Shown: one piece after another, positions 6,917 through 16,617 of the stretch
Position numbering within the stretch: the stretch's first letter is position 1
Layout of the letters: each line of letters opens with the position of its first letter
IMG/VR virus record: IMGVR_UViG_3300042515_001753
Coordinates: 169,887 to 233,886 of that record
Length of the DNA: 64,000 nucleotides
Direction: 5' to 3' (one strand)
Origin: a virus
Translations under genes and position numbers: made by a program
The notes under the pieces: model-generated
The model's input: the letters and a program-made list of their open reading frames with translations, nothing else
Told to the model about the DNA's origin: nothing
The model's database searches: none

Positions 6917-8917
6917 TTATGGAACTACAACTGTACTAAGAACTCCTGTATTACTTACAAACAATCTATACTTAGTTCCATTAGCAGATGTAAGAATTAA
7001 ACCAGTAGAAGTGTTTATACCAACAGAAACATCACCACCAATTACTCTTGCTGGTCCGTTTACCAGTAATCTTGTTCCTAAGGGATTATCTACGTTTGTG
7101 GTTCCAATACCAACTGTACCAAAAACTGTGTCTACTTCTGAGGCATCAATACCAAGACCAAATCTAATTGAAGTTGTTCCAATTCCTATTCCAGATGAAT
7201 TAATAACTACTGCATCTTCTGGAGTTAATAAATAATTTCCACCAATATGCAAAGGTTCTAATGGAATTGTATTTCCAATACCAACTTTTTGTTCAAAAAA
7301 TCCATGATTAGTCACATTAATGTCATAGAAAGTTGATATTCCAGAAGTTGCATTTACATTTTCATCACCTACACTCATGATTTGATTTCCATTAGCATCA
7401 AGAAGTCCAGATTGACCGTCTAAAATATAAAGTGTTCGAACACTCGTACTGGTTGCTGCTCCAGTTGCAACAATATCTTGAGATACATTTAAAGAAGAAA
7501 CACTTACATCTCCAGAAACCTGAAGTTTACTTGTAGGATTCGTAATACCAATTCCAAGATTTCCTCCATAAGTTAATGTCATCAAAGGATTTGAAGCATC
7601 TGGAGCATAAATCCAGTTAAAATCTCCAATATTTCCACTACCTGCACTATAATTGAGGTAATGATTTAAATTTCCAGTACCATAATTAATAACATCCAAA
7701 GTTCTTGAATTACTGTAGGGATATACTCCAGAAGTATTTCCAAATCTTAGAGCACCATTATTCCCAGTAAGAGTTGTGCTTCTACCTACTGCAACAATTG
7801 CCTCTGCAGTATCACTCGTAACTTGTAATTTAGATGTGGAACTTCTTCTGATATGAATATCACTTGAAGGAGAGTTTGTACCCACTCCAATTGACTCCGC
7901 ATAAAGTCTTGTGGAGACAGTTGAGATTCCTATAGATGATGATTGACTTATAATACTTGAAGAGGTTATAATTCCTATATTATTAATATTTGAGGAAGTT
8001 ATATTAGATACTGTAATATTAGGAGATCCACTAATGCTGGTAGCGGTTGTGGCAGTTCCAGTTACATTTCCTACAAATCCTCCAGTTGAGGTTGTAACCC
8101 CAGAAACTAAAAGTCTAGATGCGTTTGCTACACCAAGGGTTGCAATTCCTGTATTATTTAAATTAGTGTTTGTTAATGAAGTAATAACTCCATTACTTGC
8201 GGTAATTATTCCAGTAATACTAATATTTTGAGGTAATCTAGAATTATCTAAGGTTCCATTAGTGATATTGGTGGCATTAAGTCCCTGTAAATTTGTTCCG
8301 AATCCACTAAATGAGTATGCCGTTACAATACCAGAGACATTAATATTTTGTGACAATCTGGCATTATCTAGTGTTCCGGATGCAATATTAGATGCATTTA
8401 AATTAGTAATATTAGTTCCTAAACCACTTAAACTAGATGCGGTTATAATTCCAGTTGTATTTACATTTCCCGTAATCTCATCAACAGATAATCCATTTCC
8501 TGTGAGAGGATCTAGACCAACTTGTAAAGAATAATTTGGAATATCTGTTCCTACACCAACTTTTGATGTTGTAGAAATATTTCCTGCACTAATATACCAT
8601 CCATCAACAGCAATTGCATAAATGTCAGTAAGACCAGAGGCACTTCCATAAAATGCCGTGGCACTTACAATTCCCGTAGAGACATTAAATGTAATTGCAG
8701 AACCAACCTTTACATCATTATAAAAAGTGGAAACTCCGGTGATTGTTAGATTGGTTGCCGTGACTAATCCAGTAACCTTTGCGGTTCCGTAAACATCCAA
8801 AAACTCTGTTGGAATTGATGTTCCGATTCCAACCAGACCATTTGCATTTACAATAAAGTTGTCATCATCAACCTGAACTCCATTTCTAAAATTAAATGAC
8901 TTATTATAATTTGCCAT
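6917..8917 (-). CDS. tail fibre-like virion protein with VGIGT repeats
   Basis: A 666-residue Thr/Ser/Gly/Asn-rich protein made of strand repeats. The opening FNFRNGVQVDDDNFIVNANG and recurrent VGIGTxxPxxxLxVxG units are the pattern seen in cyanomyovirus fibres and appendages. Repeats such as ITGIVTASNG and NINVSGIVTAYSFSGFGTNL point to an elongated beta-solenoid or trimeric fibre shaft. There are no catalytic motifs and no S74 domain. It is placed behind a late promoter (8937-8944), as expected for a structural gene. Its role in host attachment is inferred. Confidence 0.75.
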   Translation of the reverse strand: MANYNKSFNFRNGVQVDDDNFIVNANGLVGIGTSIPTEFLDVYGTAKVTGLVTATNLTITGVSTFYNDVKVGSAITFNVSTGIVSATAFYGSASGLTDIYAIAVDGWYISAGNISTTSKVGVGTDIPNYSLQVGLDPLTGNGLSVDEITGNVNTTGIITASSLSGLGTNITNLNASNIASGTLDNARLSQNINVSGIVTAYSFSGFGTNLQGLNATNITNGTLDNSRLPQNISITGIITASNGVITSLTNTNLNNTGIATLGVANASRLLVSGVTTSTGGFVGNVTGTATTATSISGSPNITVSNITSSNINNIGIITSSSIISQSSSIGISTVSTRLYAESIGVGTNSPSSDIHIRRSSTSKLQVTSDTAEAIVAVGRSTTLTGNNGALRFGNTSGVYPYSNSRTLDVINYGTGNLNHYLNYSAGSGNIGDFNWIYAPDASNPLMTLTYGGNLGIGITNPTSKLQVSGDVSVSSLNVSQDIVATGAATSTSVRTLYILDGQSGLLDANGNQIMSVGDENVNATSGISTFYDINVTNHGFFEQKVGIGNTIPLEPLHIGGNYLLTPEDAVVINSSGIGIGTTSIRFGLGIDASEVDTVFGTVGIGTTNVDNPLGTRLLVNGPARVIGGDVSVGINTSTGLILTSANGTKYRLFVSNTGVLSTVVVP

Positions 8918-8936
8918 CTTCTGGATACTTTTTAGT

Positions 8937-8944
8937 TATTTATT
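8937..8944 (-). promoter_or_regulatory. T4-type late promoter
   Basis: AATAAATA, with the downstream stretch AACTAAAAAG shared with the late promoter at 59919, 20 bp before the fibre start at 8917. Confidence 0.65.
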
Positions 8945-8956
8945 GACTTTATGAAG

Positions 8957-9931
8957 TTAGGTTGGAGTAGTATTATAAAGTATTGGTCCAGATATGGAAC
9001 CTCCGACGTTTGATATAGATGTTCCGCTTCCATCGTTGTAGATAATAATTGCTCTTCCTTGCGATCCTCCGGCATTTCCAGTTCCGCTAGCACCATTACC
9101 TCCATTAGATCCTCCGGCACCTGCGGCATTTCCACTTGTTCCTCCAGCACCACCAGTAGTCAACCCACCTGAAGCACCAGCACTTCCATCGTTGCTTGCA
9201 TTTCCACCACCAGCACCCCCGTTACCGCCAGGATATCCAGAACCTCCACCACCCCCAGCTCCTGCTGTGCGTACTTCTGTTCTGCGCCTTGTAATAGACC
9301 CTGTTCTTCTAGATTGATTAGTCCAAGAACCTCCGCCGCCGCCTCCACCACCGGATTGGATGTATCCTCTATTTGTAACGATTGTTGGATATTGAATTCC
9401 TAAGGCACTACTTCCATCACCACCTACGGTTGAATTGGTAAGAGTACTGTCTGCTCCTTTTCCACCATCTCCCCCAGAACCATAAAGTTGCCCACTTGGT
9501 CCAATTTCAAGTTCTAATTGCGTATTTGCTTCCCATTCGCCAGTTGTTAGTGCCACATTATTAATTGATGCCTTATTAGATCCAATAATTTTATTTACAT
9601 TAATAATAATTCTTGTATTTGCACCACTTGCTGGTCTAGTTTTAAATTCACCAATCACAGTCACGTTTTGATTATTATACCTAACACGAGCACTCAAACG
9701 TTGAGCAATGAATGAGGTATCATAAAAACCAACGACAACATTTAATTTTTTAGAATAAAAATCACTAAATGCGATAGGTCCAGATTGAGGAATTCCAGTA
9801 TCTAAGGGAAGATTTGATAATGTTCCAACAGTTTGACTAACTCGGTAAGCTCCAAAACTTATATTTGTAGTTGGTCCAAACTCTCTTGAGATATCTGAAG
9901 CAGATATTGAACCCGATGCTTGTAGCGCCAT
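8957..9931 (-). CDS. glycine-rich adhesin-like virion protein
   Basis: The 324-residue product has two parts. Residues 1-150 start with MALQASGSISASDISREFG and form an ordered domain also seen as the N-terminus of cyanophage structural proteins. From about residue 150 the sequence becomes a polyglycine region with runs of up to eight Gly and an Arg patch (RRTGSITRRR), ending in RAIIIYNDG. Glycine-rich motifs stacked like this resemble the polyglycine-sandwich tip adhesins of T-even phages (gp38 type), so receptor recognition at a fibre tip is a reasonable inference. It sits between two long fibres. Confidence 0.65.
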   Translation of the reverse strand: MALQASGSISASDISREFGPTTNISFGAYRVSQTVGTLSNLPLDTGIPQSGPIAFSDFYSKKLNVVVGFYDTSFIAQRLSARVRYNNQNVTVIGEFKTRPASGANTRIIINVNKIIGSNKASINNVALTTGEWEANTQLELEIGPSGQLYGSGGDGGKGADSTLTNSTVGGDGSSALGIQYPTIVTNRGYIQSGGGGGGGGSWTNQSRRTGSITRRRTEVRTAGAGGGGGSGYPGGNGGAGGGNASNDGSAGASGGLTTGGAGGTSGNAAGAGGSNGGNGASGTGNAGGSQGRAIIIYNDGSGTSISNVGGSISGPILYNTTPT

Positions 9932-9933
9932 AG

Positions 9934-12900
9934 TTACTTAACTCCTTTGAGTTCGTTGATTTCTGCTTTGAGTTCTTTGATTGCCTCAATCAGTAGAGGA
10001 ACAAGTTTTTCGTATTGAACCGTAATGTAGTTAGAATCTACAGGAGCAGGTTTGACTGCTTCTGGAAGAACTACCTGAACTTGTTGTGCAGATACGCCCA
10101 CATAACGAACTAAACCATCAAAACCAAGTGACTGCCCAATCTCATTAAAGTTATATGTAAATCCGCTCAGAGCAAGAACTTTATCTAGAGCATTTTCTAG
10201 TGGTTGAATATTTGTTTTGAGTCTTTCGTCGGAAGCAAAAGCAGTAATATCTCCACTTACAGATAAATTCGTTCCATCAAAAACTAAACTAGATGAAGTG
10301 GTAGCATTATTGGAACCATCCTTAAAGACAACTTGATTGGCAGAACCGAAACTTAAATCGGCGGCAGTAGAAGCAGAAGTCGCATTACCAGATAATGTGG
10401 CAGTAATGGTTCCAGCACTAAAGTTGTTAGAAGCATTACGAGCAACAATAGTTGATGCCGTGTTTGCTGAAGTTGCATTAGAAGTTACAGTAAATGTGGC
10501 AGCACCGGAATTATTAAATGTTGCGGATCCAGATAATCCAGTACCAGAAGTATTAAGTGTTAATAAATTACTAAGAGTACCAACAAATGTAGATGCTGTT
10601 AAAGCATTAGTATTAGCATTATAAGTCAATCCAGAATCAATAAACGGACTTTGATTACCTGTTGATTGATTTGCAACTAATACTATTGAAGTTGTAGTGT
10701 CTGATGATGTAGTAGAGGAAATGTTTATATTATTTGCATTAGTTGCAGTTCCAGTCACATCACCGACTATGTTACCAGTTATATTACCGGTCACATTACC
10801 AGTAATAGTTCCAGTTACATTTAAATTTCCACCTACATTCAGGTTCTGAGCAATACCGACACCACCACTTACAACTAGTGCTCCATTTGCCGTGGTTGTG
10901 GACGGAGTATTAGAACTTACTTTTAATTGTGATTTAATATTTACAGCATTTGTAAACTTAACTTCCTTATTAAATGTAACCGGACCATCAAATTGAGAAA
11001 GAATCGTGCCAGAATTACCACCCTCAACAACAAGACGTTCTTTAACGGTTACTTCATCAAATACGGCACTTAATCTAGATGGGTCTTCACCGGTAACCGT
11101 TGGAATTGGATTATCATATGTAACTTCCTCACCAGTTGATGAAGATGTTTTACGATTACCAATAAAGGAGTCACCATTATTATTCATACCAGTATAAACA
11201 ACAATACCACCAGACCTTTCCTGTGACTGTACCAAGAACTCTTCTCTTTCTGTCAAAGTTACGGTCTGAACCTGAGGCAATCCTGTTGAGTAGTTTCCTG
11301 GACCATATCCAAGATACTCAAAAGTATGCCCCGAAGCTCTAACAATTGAAGGTCTTCTGAATTCAATTGAGATTGGTTTAATCTTTCTGATAAGTGAACC
11401 ACTATCGTGAGCGGTTTGTTTCGTGGATAGAGCACCACGAATCACCGTAATCTCATTTCCTCCACCACCACTCAGAGTGCTACTCGCAACTCTCATAATC
11501 TCTTCATCAATCTGAATATAAGAACCAAGTGGGAATCTCTTGGTGATTGCTGCTGCACTTACAGGGCTTGATACTGCAACTGTGAGAGAAGTGGTGGTAA
11601 TTCCACTAGCGGCAACAAGTGTTTCCTTATCAAATAATGGAATACTTCTGATTCCTAGATTTTCTGCTGTAGAATCAGAACTGGCATTATTTGCAGAAAG
11701 CCCGTGCTTCAGTACATATCCACCATTCACACTCAGAGAAGGTGTAAGTGCCGTAAATGCATTTACACTAACTCTATCTTTTACAATATAATCTCCTCTA
11801 TTATTATTTGAGGAATCAATCACTCTAAATCTATTACCGGCAACTAATCCGTGAGGTGCAGAACAATTAAAGGTACTTATCCCAGACCCAGAAGAATAAC
11901 TGGTGGTTGTAATCCGAACCGAAGGTCCAACGATAAAGGCATATTGATTTGCCGTAACTACAGAGTCTCCTGCTGTCTTGGCAATTGAAATCTGATTGTC
12001 TGCCGAAACTGCCGTAATACGGTGATATGTGTCTGAGGTTGTTCCATCACCCGTAAATTGAACCACATTACCAATTGCCGTTGTAATTCCTGATGTGATA
12101 ATATTAAATCTTGCATTACCATTACCATTACCTATCACAGAGGCATCAAAATATAATGCACCGGCAGAATATCCAGATCCAGAAGAAACAACATCTGCAG
12201 AAATTACCGCTCCACCAGATACCACAACTTTTGCAGTTGCTCCTCTCCAGGTTCCAGTCTGAGAAGTATTGAGAAGTTTGAGGTTTTGATATGTTCCAGA
12301 ATTATAAGATGCACCAGCAACTAAAGTACTGAAGGTTACAATACCGGCAAGACCGTGCTCTCTTGCAAAGGTAATCGTTGCACTTGATGTAGAGTTAGAT
12401 ACTGAGGATACATCAAGACCAACTCCTAGATTTGTGAGTAAGGTATCGGTCGATTCTTTTGTAATACTCTTCTTAAGGTCACTTGTTACGACATCACCAA
12501 TCGGGGACCTCTTTGCAAATGTTTTGGCAGATGTTGGAGTATCATTAACATTATCTCTGTCTAACTGAGGATAAAGGTCAACAACATTCTGACTATACTT
12601 AATGTTTGTGAACTCCGTTGGAATTGCCTTATTGGCACTTAAAGTATAGATATGATAAACACCATCCTGAATACCACTAATGTATGAAGTAATTACTTCG
12701 CTTCTATAATTGTAAAGATTTGATTGTAAGTTATTTCTTTCAAATCTTGGAGATGAGGTTGTTCTATTGGAGGTTACATTTGTGAATAATGCGGGAGTTC
12801 TTGTTGTGGTATGAGTAAAGGTCATATCATCAACAACTGATGCAACCGTAAAGGTTCCGTTATAACCAAGATTATCTTCACCAGTTGTGTTAGTACTGTC

Positions 12901-15495
12901 CGTTACATTTTTAATAATAATACTATCACCAACCTGAAGATTGTGTGGAAGTTCAGAAATTACAGTTACGGTTGAGGATGCACGAGAGCAAGTACTAATA
13001 AATCTTGAATTTCGGTTATACTCATAGTCGGATTCCGTAAGACTCGAAAGACTAAAATCACTATTATTACGATACCCAGTTGAACTTGATTCTTGAATTA
13101 CAAATCCGTCTTCTGGATTTTTAGAACCCACAAGTTCTTTTGGAATTACAACTCTAATTTTATAAAGTTTTTCATCCAAACTTCTGGTGTCTTCAATTCT
13201 TTTTACATAAGAAGGTTCGGTTCTTTCGGTCAATACAGCAACACCTAATGCAACAATTGCCGTATAAATGTCACTACTTACATTTGTGTTAATGTACCAC
13301 TGACTATTTGTAGTATCATATTGTACTGGATGTCCAACATCTCCGGCAATCTTATCAGATACTCTGCTCAGAATTCTTAGATTAGTTCCTTTATATACAT
13401 CAATTGCAGTTCCACTTACAGCTGCCGACTCTGAAGAAGCAAGTTTAATTTGAGTGGAAGATTGTCTGATTGCATAATAAACTGTATTTTCTACAATATT
13501 TTCTGGCAAATCACCATCGTCACTTAGAATAATAACTTTTTCACCCGTTTGGATGTTATGAGTACCAAGTGTAAAAATATTAGATGATGGTATGGATGAT
13601 GTATATTCTTTAACAGAACTTGTAATACCATCGGACATTAAAATATTTGCCGAGTATTCTGTTCCGTTTCCAACGAAATATAGTTTGTCACTTACTTTTG
13701 CACCAATTCTATATCCTTGAGTAAGAATTGGGGGGATATCATCTTGAGAAGTAAATCCAAAGAGATATAATCTGGTGCTGTTTGCGACTGATATAGTCTT
13801 TGTAACATCTAATGAAATCCAATCAATATCTTGCTCATCTTCCACTATTGCTCTTGGAGCAATAATTGAGGTAATGAATGCCTTATTGTCTTTATCAAAT
13901 GCTTCTTTCTTAAATCCAGAAGATGTAAGTGAAATCTGACCGAAGTTGGAGTTTGAGTTGGTGATACTTAGGTCAGCACCAGTTTCTGCATCAAAGTGCT
14001 TATTGAATCCAATCGCAAAGACGGATACAATCTGAATAAAGGCATCATTCGTTGCCTTAATATGACTTGATTCCCATCCACTTCTATAAATTGATAGTGG
14101 ATCTAGGTGATAAACCGTTCCGAGTGAAGATGATTGGGAAGATAAAGTTGCTCCTGCAACTCTGGATATAGTAATATTATCGGAATAATCTCTATTTGTT
14201 GGATTGTATTTTACAAATGCACGGTCGTCTTTTTGTAGAGATACGCCCGTGAATTGTGCCACAACCATCGAACGGAAACCCGATGCCTTACTACCATCGG
14301 CAAGCATTCCGTTCATACCATAAACAGAACGCAAGGAAATATTAAAGATATATGGAGATGCTCCAGATACGGTATCAGTTTCAATTGTTACAAATCCACT
14401 CGATGCATTTCCTGGTGTTGCCAGATTGGGTGGAAAACTTGGGAGTAAGTATGTAAATACGGTTGGATCAGTTGCACTAATACTCTGAACTTTTGTTGAG
14501 ATATTATATTCTACTGGAGAAACTCCACTAATCTTGATTGGGGTTCCTGCCGTGAATTCGTGAGCTACTGCAGTTTTGACCGTGACCTGATTAGTTGCGG
14601 TTCCACCAGACCCAGACTCAATTGTAGAAATCTGAAGAGGATCTGCGGCAAAGGCACCTACAATTTCCCATTCTGGTCTCTGCTTCTCAAAACCAAGAGA
14701 ATCAGCGGGGTACTTTTGATCAATATCTCTACCAGATGCAAGATTAAATGCATTAGAGAGTTTTGCATAATACATATCAAGGTCAGTCAGACCCGTATCT
14801 TCATATAGATTTACTCCATCAGCATACTCAAAGCAGGTGAGTTTGTGGTGAGAAAATATTGGAGTTGATTGGTTATTGACGGAGAAATCTGCTGGGTCAG
14901 TATAAACAGTACCCTCTGTGCTACCATCAAAGATACAGAACTGCCAGAAATAGCAGGCACCGGTAATTCTAAAAATTGCCGAGTTTGGAACAGCAGAATC
15001 TGTTGGGTTCGGAACATATTTTGGGCGAATCTTGGTCTTTCTTAAATCTAGACCAACAATTGAGGTTCCTCTGGGTACAACAACCCCGCCGTTTGCACTA
15101 TTAAACTTATAAAGAATATTATCTTCTTGTGTAAGGTCGAATACTGATTCAAGTGTGAGTGATAATGTGCTCGATGCTGGAGATGTTGTTCCACTCGGAG
15201 ATGTTACTGTTGCTGTTCCACCAACATCCTTTATAGAAAAACCCGGACGATTATCAACAGTATGCTGCCCAGGCATCAAGAGAATTGTGGTTTTCTCTAC
15301 TTCATCATTACTATTTCCTCTTAGATAGGAAAATCTTGCTGCCTCTAAAAGTGCTCTCTGTAGCGTCTTAAAGGGTTGAGCAAGTGAGTTACCCTGATTA
15401 CTGATGCTATCTGTGGAATCAAGGTCACTAGGCGAAACATAAAGAATGCGACCTTCTGTGTTCTTTATGAAATTATCTAATTTGTTCAGACCCAT
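9934..15495 (-). CDS. giant tail fibre with C-terminal S74 chaperone domain
   Basis: At 1853 residues this is the largest protein here. The N-terminus (GRILYVSPSDLDSTDSIS) is followed by a right-handed beta-helix-like part with NSNSNFGQISLTSSGF, and many Ser/Thr/Gly repeats. A GNVTGNITGNIVGDVTG stretch precedes the C-terminus. The last 99 residues are a peptidase S74 intramolecular chaperone: SDERLKTNIQ carries the Ser-Lys dyad (about S1755 and K1760), then a coiled coil (LIEAIKELKAEINEL). S74 domains trimerise the fibre and then cut themselves off. A late promoter lies at 15523-15529. Confidence 0.85.
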   Translation of the reverse strand: MGLNKLDNFIKNTEGRILYVSPSDLDSTDSISNQGNSLAQPFKTLQRALLEAARFSYLRGNSNDEVEKTTILLMPGQHTVDNRPGFSIKDVGGTATVTSPSGTTSPASSTLSLTLESVFDLTQEDNILYKFNSANGGVVVPRGTSIVGLDLRKTKIRPKYVPNPTDSAVPNSAIFRITGACYFWQFCIFDGSTEGTVYTDPADFSVNNQSTPIFSHHKLTCFEYADGVNLYEDTGLTDLDMYYAKLSNAFNLASGRDIDQKYPADSLGFEKQRPEWEIVGAFAADPLQISTIESGSGGTATNQVTVKTAVAHEFTAGTPIKISGVSPVEYNISTKVQSISATDPTVFTYLLPSFPPNLATPGNASSGFVTIETDTVSGASPYIFNISLRSVYGMNGMLADGSKASGFRSMVVAQFTGVSLQKDDRAFVKYNPTNRDYSDNITISRVAGATLSSQSSSLGTVYHLDPLSIYRSGWESSHIKATNDAFIQIVSVFAIGFNKHFDAETGADLSITNSNSNFGQISLTSSGFKKEAFDKDNKAFITSIIAPRAIVEDEQDIDWISLDVTKTISVANSTRLYLFGFTSQDDIPPILTQGYRIGAKVSDKLYFVGNGTEYSANILMSDGITSSVKEYTSSIPSSNIFTLGTHNIQTGEKVIILSDDGDLPENIVENTVYYAIRQSSTQIKLASSESAAVSGTAIDVYKGTNLRILSRVSDKIAGDVGHPVQYDTTNSQWYINTNVSSDIYTAIVALGVAVLTERTEPSYVKRIEDTRSLDEKLYKIRVVIPKELVGSKNPEDGFVIQESSSTGYRNNSDFSLSSLTESDYEYNRNSRFISTCSRASSTVTVISELPHNLQVGDSIIIKNVTDSTNTTGEDNLGYNGTFTVASVVDDMTFTHTTTRTPALFTNVTSNRTTSSPRFERNNLQSNLYNYRSEVITSYISGIQDGVYHIYTLSANKAIPTEFTNIKYSQNVVDLYPQLDRDNVNDTPTSAKTFAKRSPIGDVVTSDLKKSITKESTDTLLTNLGVGLDVSSVSNSTSSATITFAREHGLAGIVTFSTLVAGASYNSGTYQNLKLLNTSQTGTWRGATAKVVVSGGAVISADVVSSGSGYSAGALYFDASVIGNGNGNARFNIITSGITTAIGNVVQFTGDGTTSDTYHRITAVSADNQISIAKTAGDSVVTANQYAFIVGPSVRITTTSYSSGSGISTFNCSAPHGLVAGNRFRVIDSSNNNRGDYIVKDRVSVNAFTALTPSLSVNGGYVLKHGLSANNASSDSTAENLGIRSIPLFDKETLVAASGITTTSLTVAVSSPVSAAAITKRFPLGSYIQIDEEIMRVASSTLSGGGGNEITVIRGALSTKQTAHDSGSLIRKIKPISIEFRRPSIVRASGHTFEYLGYGPGNYSTGLPQVQTVTLTEREEFLVQSQERSGGIVVYTGMNNNGDSFIGNRKTSSSTGEEVTYDNPIPTVTGEDPSRLSAVFDEVTVKERLVVEGGNSGTILSQFDGPVTFNKEVKFTNAVNIKSQLKVSSNTPSTTTANGALVVSGGVGIAQNLNVGGNLNVTGTITGNVTGNITGNIVGDVTGTATNANNINISSTTSSDTTTSIVLVANQSTGNQSPFIDSGLTYNANTNALTASTFVGTLSNLLTLNTSGTGLSGSATFNNSGAATFTVTSNATSANTASTIVARNASNNFSAGTITATLSGNATSASTAADLSFGSANQVVFKDGSNNATTSSSLVFDGTNLSVSGDITAFASDERLKTNIQPLENALDKVLALSGFTYNFNEIGQSLGFDGLVRYVGVSAQQVQVVLPEAVKPAPVDSNYITVQYEKLVPLLIEAIKELKAEINELKGVK

Positions 15496-15522
15496 TTTAT
15501 TATCTATAGACCTATTATGTTT

Positions 15523-15529
15523 TATTTAT
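15523..15529 (-). promoter_or_regulatory. T4-type late promoter
   Basis: ATAAATA overlapping the stop codon of the 102-residue gene, 28 bp before the giant-fibre ATG. Confidence 0.6.
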
Positions 15530-15834
15530 GAAGATAAGTCCTGCCGCAAAAACTCATAACCTTCATCTGGAAGGTCTTGGGGGTTTTCTAGGTCCATATC
15601 AAAAAGTAATGGGTGTGCTTCCTCGTCTATAAGATAGAATGAGTTTTTAAATAAATCATCTGGTTCAAATGCACGATACTTATCTGCCGTTCTACAGAGG
15701 TCTTCATCGTATAAGTGCCCATCAGGTAATTCATCGAAGGTAAATGGAATCTCGTTGATGAAGTACATTTTCACAATCATACTTCCGTTATTATACCAAC
15801 AATATGACTGACTTATTTTATACTTGAAAGACAT
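15526..15834 (-). CDS. hypothetical protein, 102 aa
   Basis: A soluble, acidic protein rich in Asp, Tyr and Phe (e.g. PDGHLYDEDLCRTADKYRAF). No family is recognised. It lies between the HNH endonuclease and the giant fibre, with a late-promoter motif overlapping the HNH stop (15855-15862), so it may be made late. Confidence 0.5.
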   Translation of the reverse strand: MSFKYKISQSYCWYNNGSMIVKMYFINEIPFTFDELPDGHLYDEDLCRTADKYRAFEPDDLFKNSFYLIDEEAHPLLFDMDLENPQDLPDEGYEFLRQDLSS

Positions 15835-15854
15835 TTGAGTATCTCAATATCTTA

Positions 15855-15862
15855 TATTTATT
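15855..15862 (-). promoter_or_regulatory. candidate late promoter
   Basis: AATAAATA on the minus strand, overlapping the HNH stop codon and 21 bp before the ATG at 15834. Confidence 0.5.
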
Positions 15863-16571
15863 TTAACCATTTACGAATAGAATTATCACTAACTCCATAT
15901 TTTTTACCTACAGCAAGATAAGAACTTTCTTTTACTTCTTGTAATAATTGTTCTTTAGAAGGTCTTTCAACTTTTCTTTGGGATTTTGAATAGCAACTAT
16001 TACAAAGACCAGTTTTGCAGTTTGTTTTCAATTCAACCCCACAAGAAGAACATTTATGAATTTTTTTGGTTAGTATTGTTTGGATTTTATTTTTTATTGT
16101 TTGTGAGTTTTTATTTTTCTTATTTTTACCACGATATGTTGGAGTTTTAGCGTGACAATTTGGGCATAAGATTTTTAAATTTTCTAATATATTGTTATAA
16201 TGGTCTCCATCAATATGATCTAATTCTAAAGGTATTGGTTCTTCTAACCATTCACTCAATCCGCAGCATTCACATCTATGATTCTTTAATCCCTCTATAA
16301 TTAATCTTTTTCGCAATTTGTTAGAATTGTACTCATAATTCTTAACAAGGATTTCACTTAATGGTGTTGTATTAAACTTATGAGTTTTTCCCTTTAGATG
16401 TCCTTGACCTGTAAAATGTGAAGTGTCTATTCCATAAAGTTTTTCAAATTTTTTAAATACTCTATAGTTTCCACCTCTTGGAGATAATCCAAGTTTTGTA
16501 AGTGCTTGTGCTATGGAATAACTTTCTTCTACTGCTTTTTTAAATTCTTCTATGCTATATGAATGTCTCAT
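15858..16571 (-). CDS. free-standing HNH homing-type endonuclease
   Basis: A 237-residue protein in four parts: an N-terminal DNA-reading segment (SIAQALTKLGLSPRGGNYRVF); the HNH core with C100/C103, LELDHIDGD (D118, H119), N129-N131 and C136/C139 (CPNCH); a second zinc knuckle (C174, C177, C190, C193); and a C-terminal helix-turn-helix (YLAVGKKYGVSDNSIRKWLK). This layout fits mobile HNH nickases. It is 47 bp downstream of the intron-bearing tRNA and its ATG abuts a hairpin that contains a late promoter. Inference: it spreads the neighbouring intron/tRNA region. Confidence 0.85.
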   Translation of the reverse strand: MRHSYSIEEFKKAVEESYSIAQALTKLGLSPRGGNYRVFKKFEKLYGIDTSHFTGQGHLKGKTHKFNTTPLSEILVKNYEYNSNKLRKRLIIEGLKNHRCECCGLSEWLEEPIPLELDHIDGDHYNNILENLKILCPNCHAKTPTYRGKNKKNKNSQTIKNKIQTILTKKIHKCSSCGVELKTNCKTGLCNSCYSKSQRKVERPSKEQLLQEVKESSYLAVGKKYGVSDNSIRKWLK

Positions 16572-16614
16572 ACTGGTAAACTTATTGTATAGTTATTTAT
16601 ATAAGTTTACCAGT
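16572..16614 (-). promoter_or_regulatory. 13-bp inverted repeat with a late promoter in its loop (HNH leader)
   Basis: Perfect arms at 16572-16584 and 16602-16614 (ACTGGTAAACTTA and its complement) enclose a 17-nt loop. On the minus strand the loop begins TATAAATA (16594-16601), an exact T4 late promoter, and the 3' arm ends at the base before the HNH ATG. Read-through RNA would fold and hide the ribosome site. RNA started at the late promoter (around 16588) lacks the 5' arm and stays open. Confidence 0.8.
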
Positions 16615-16617
16615 TCA

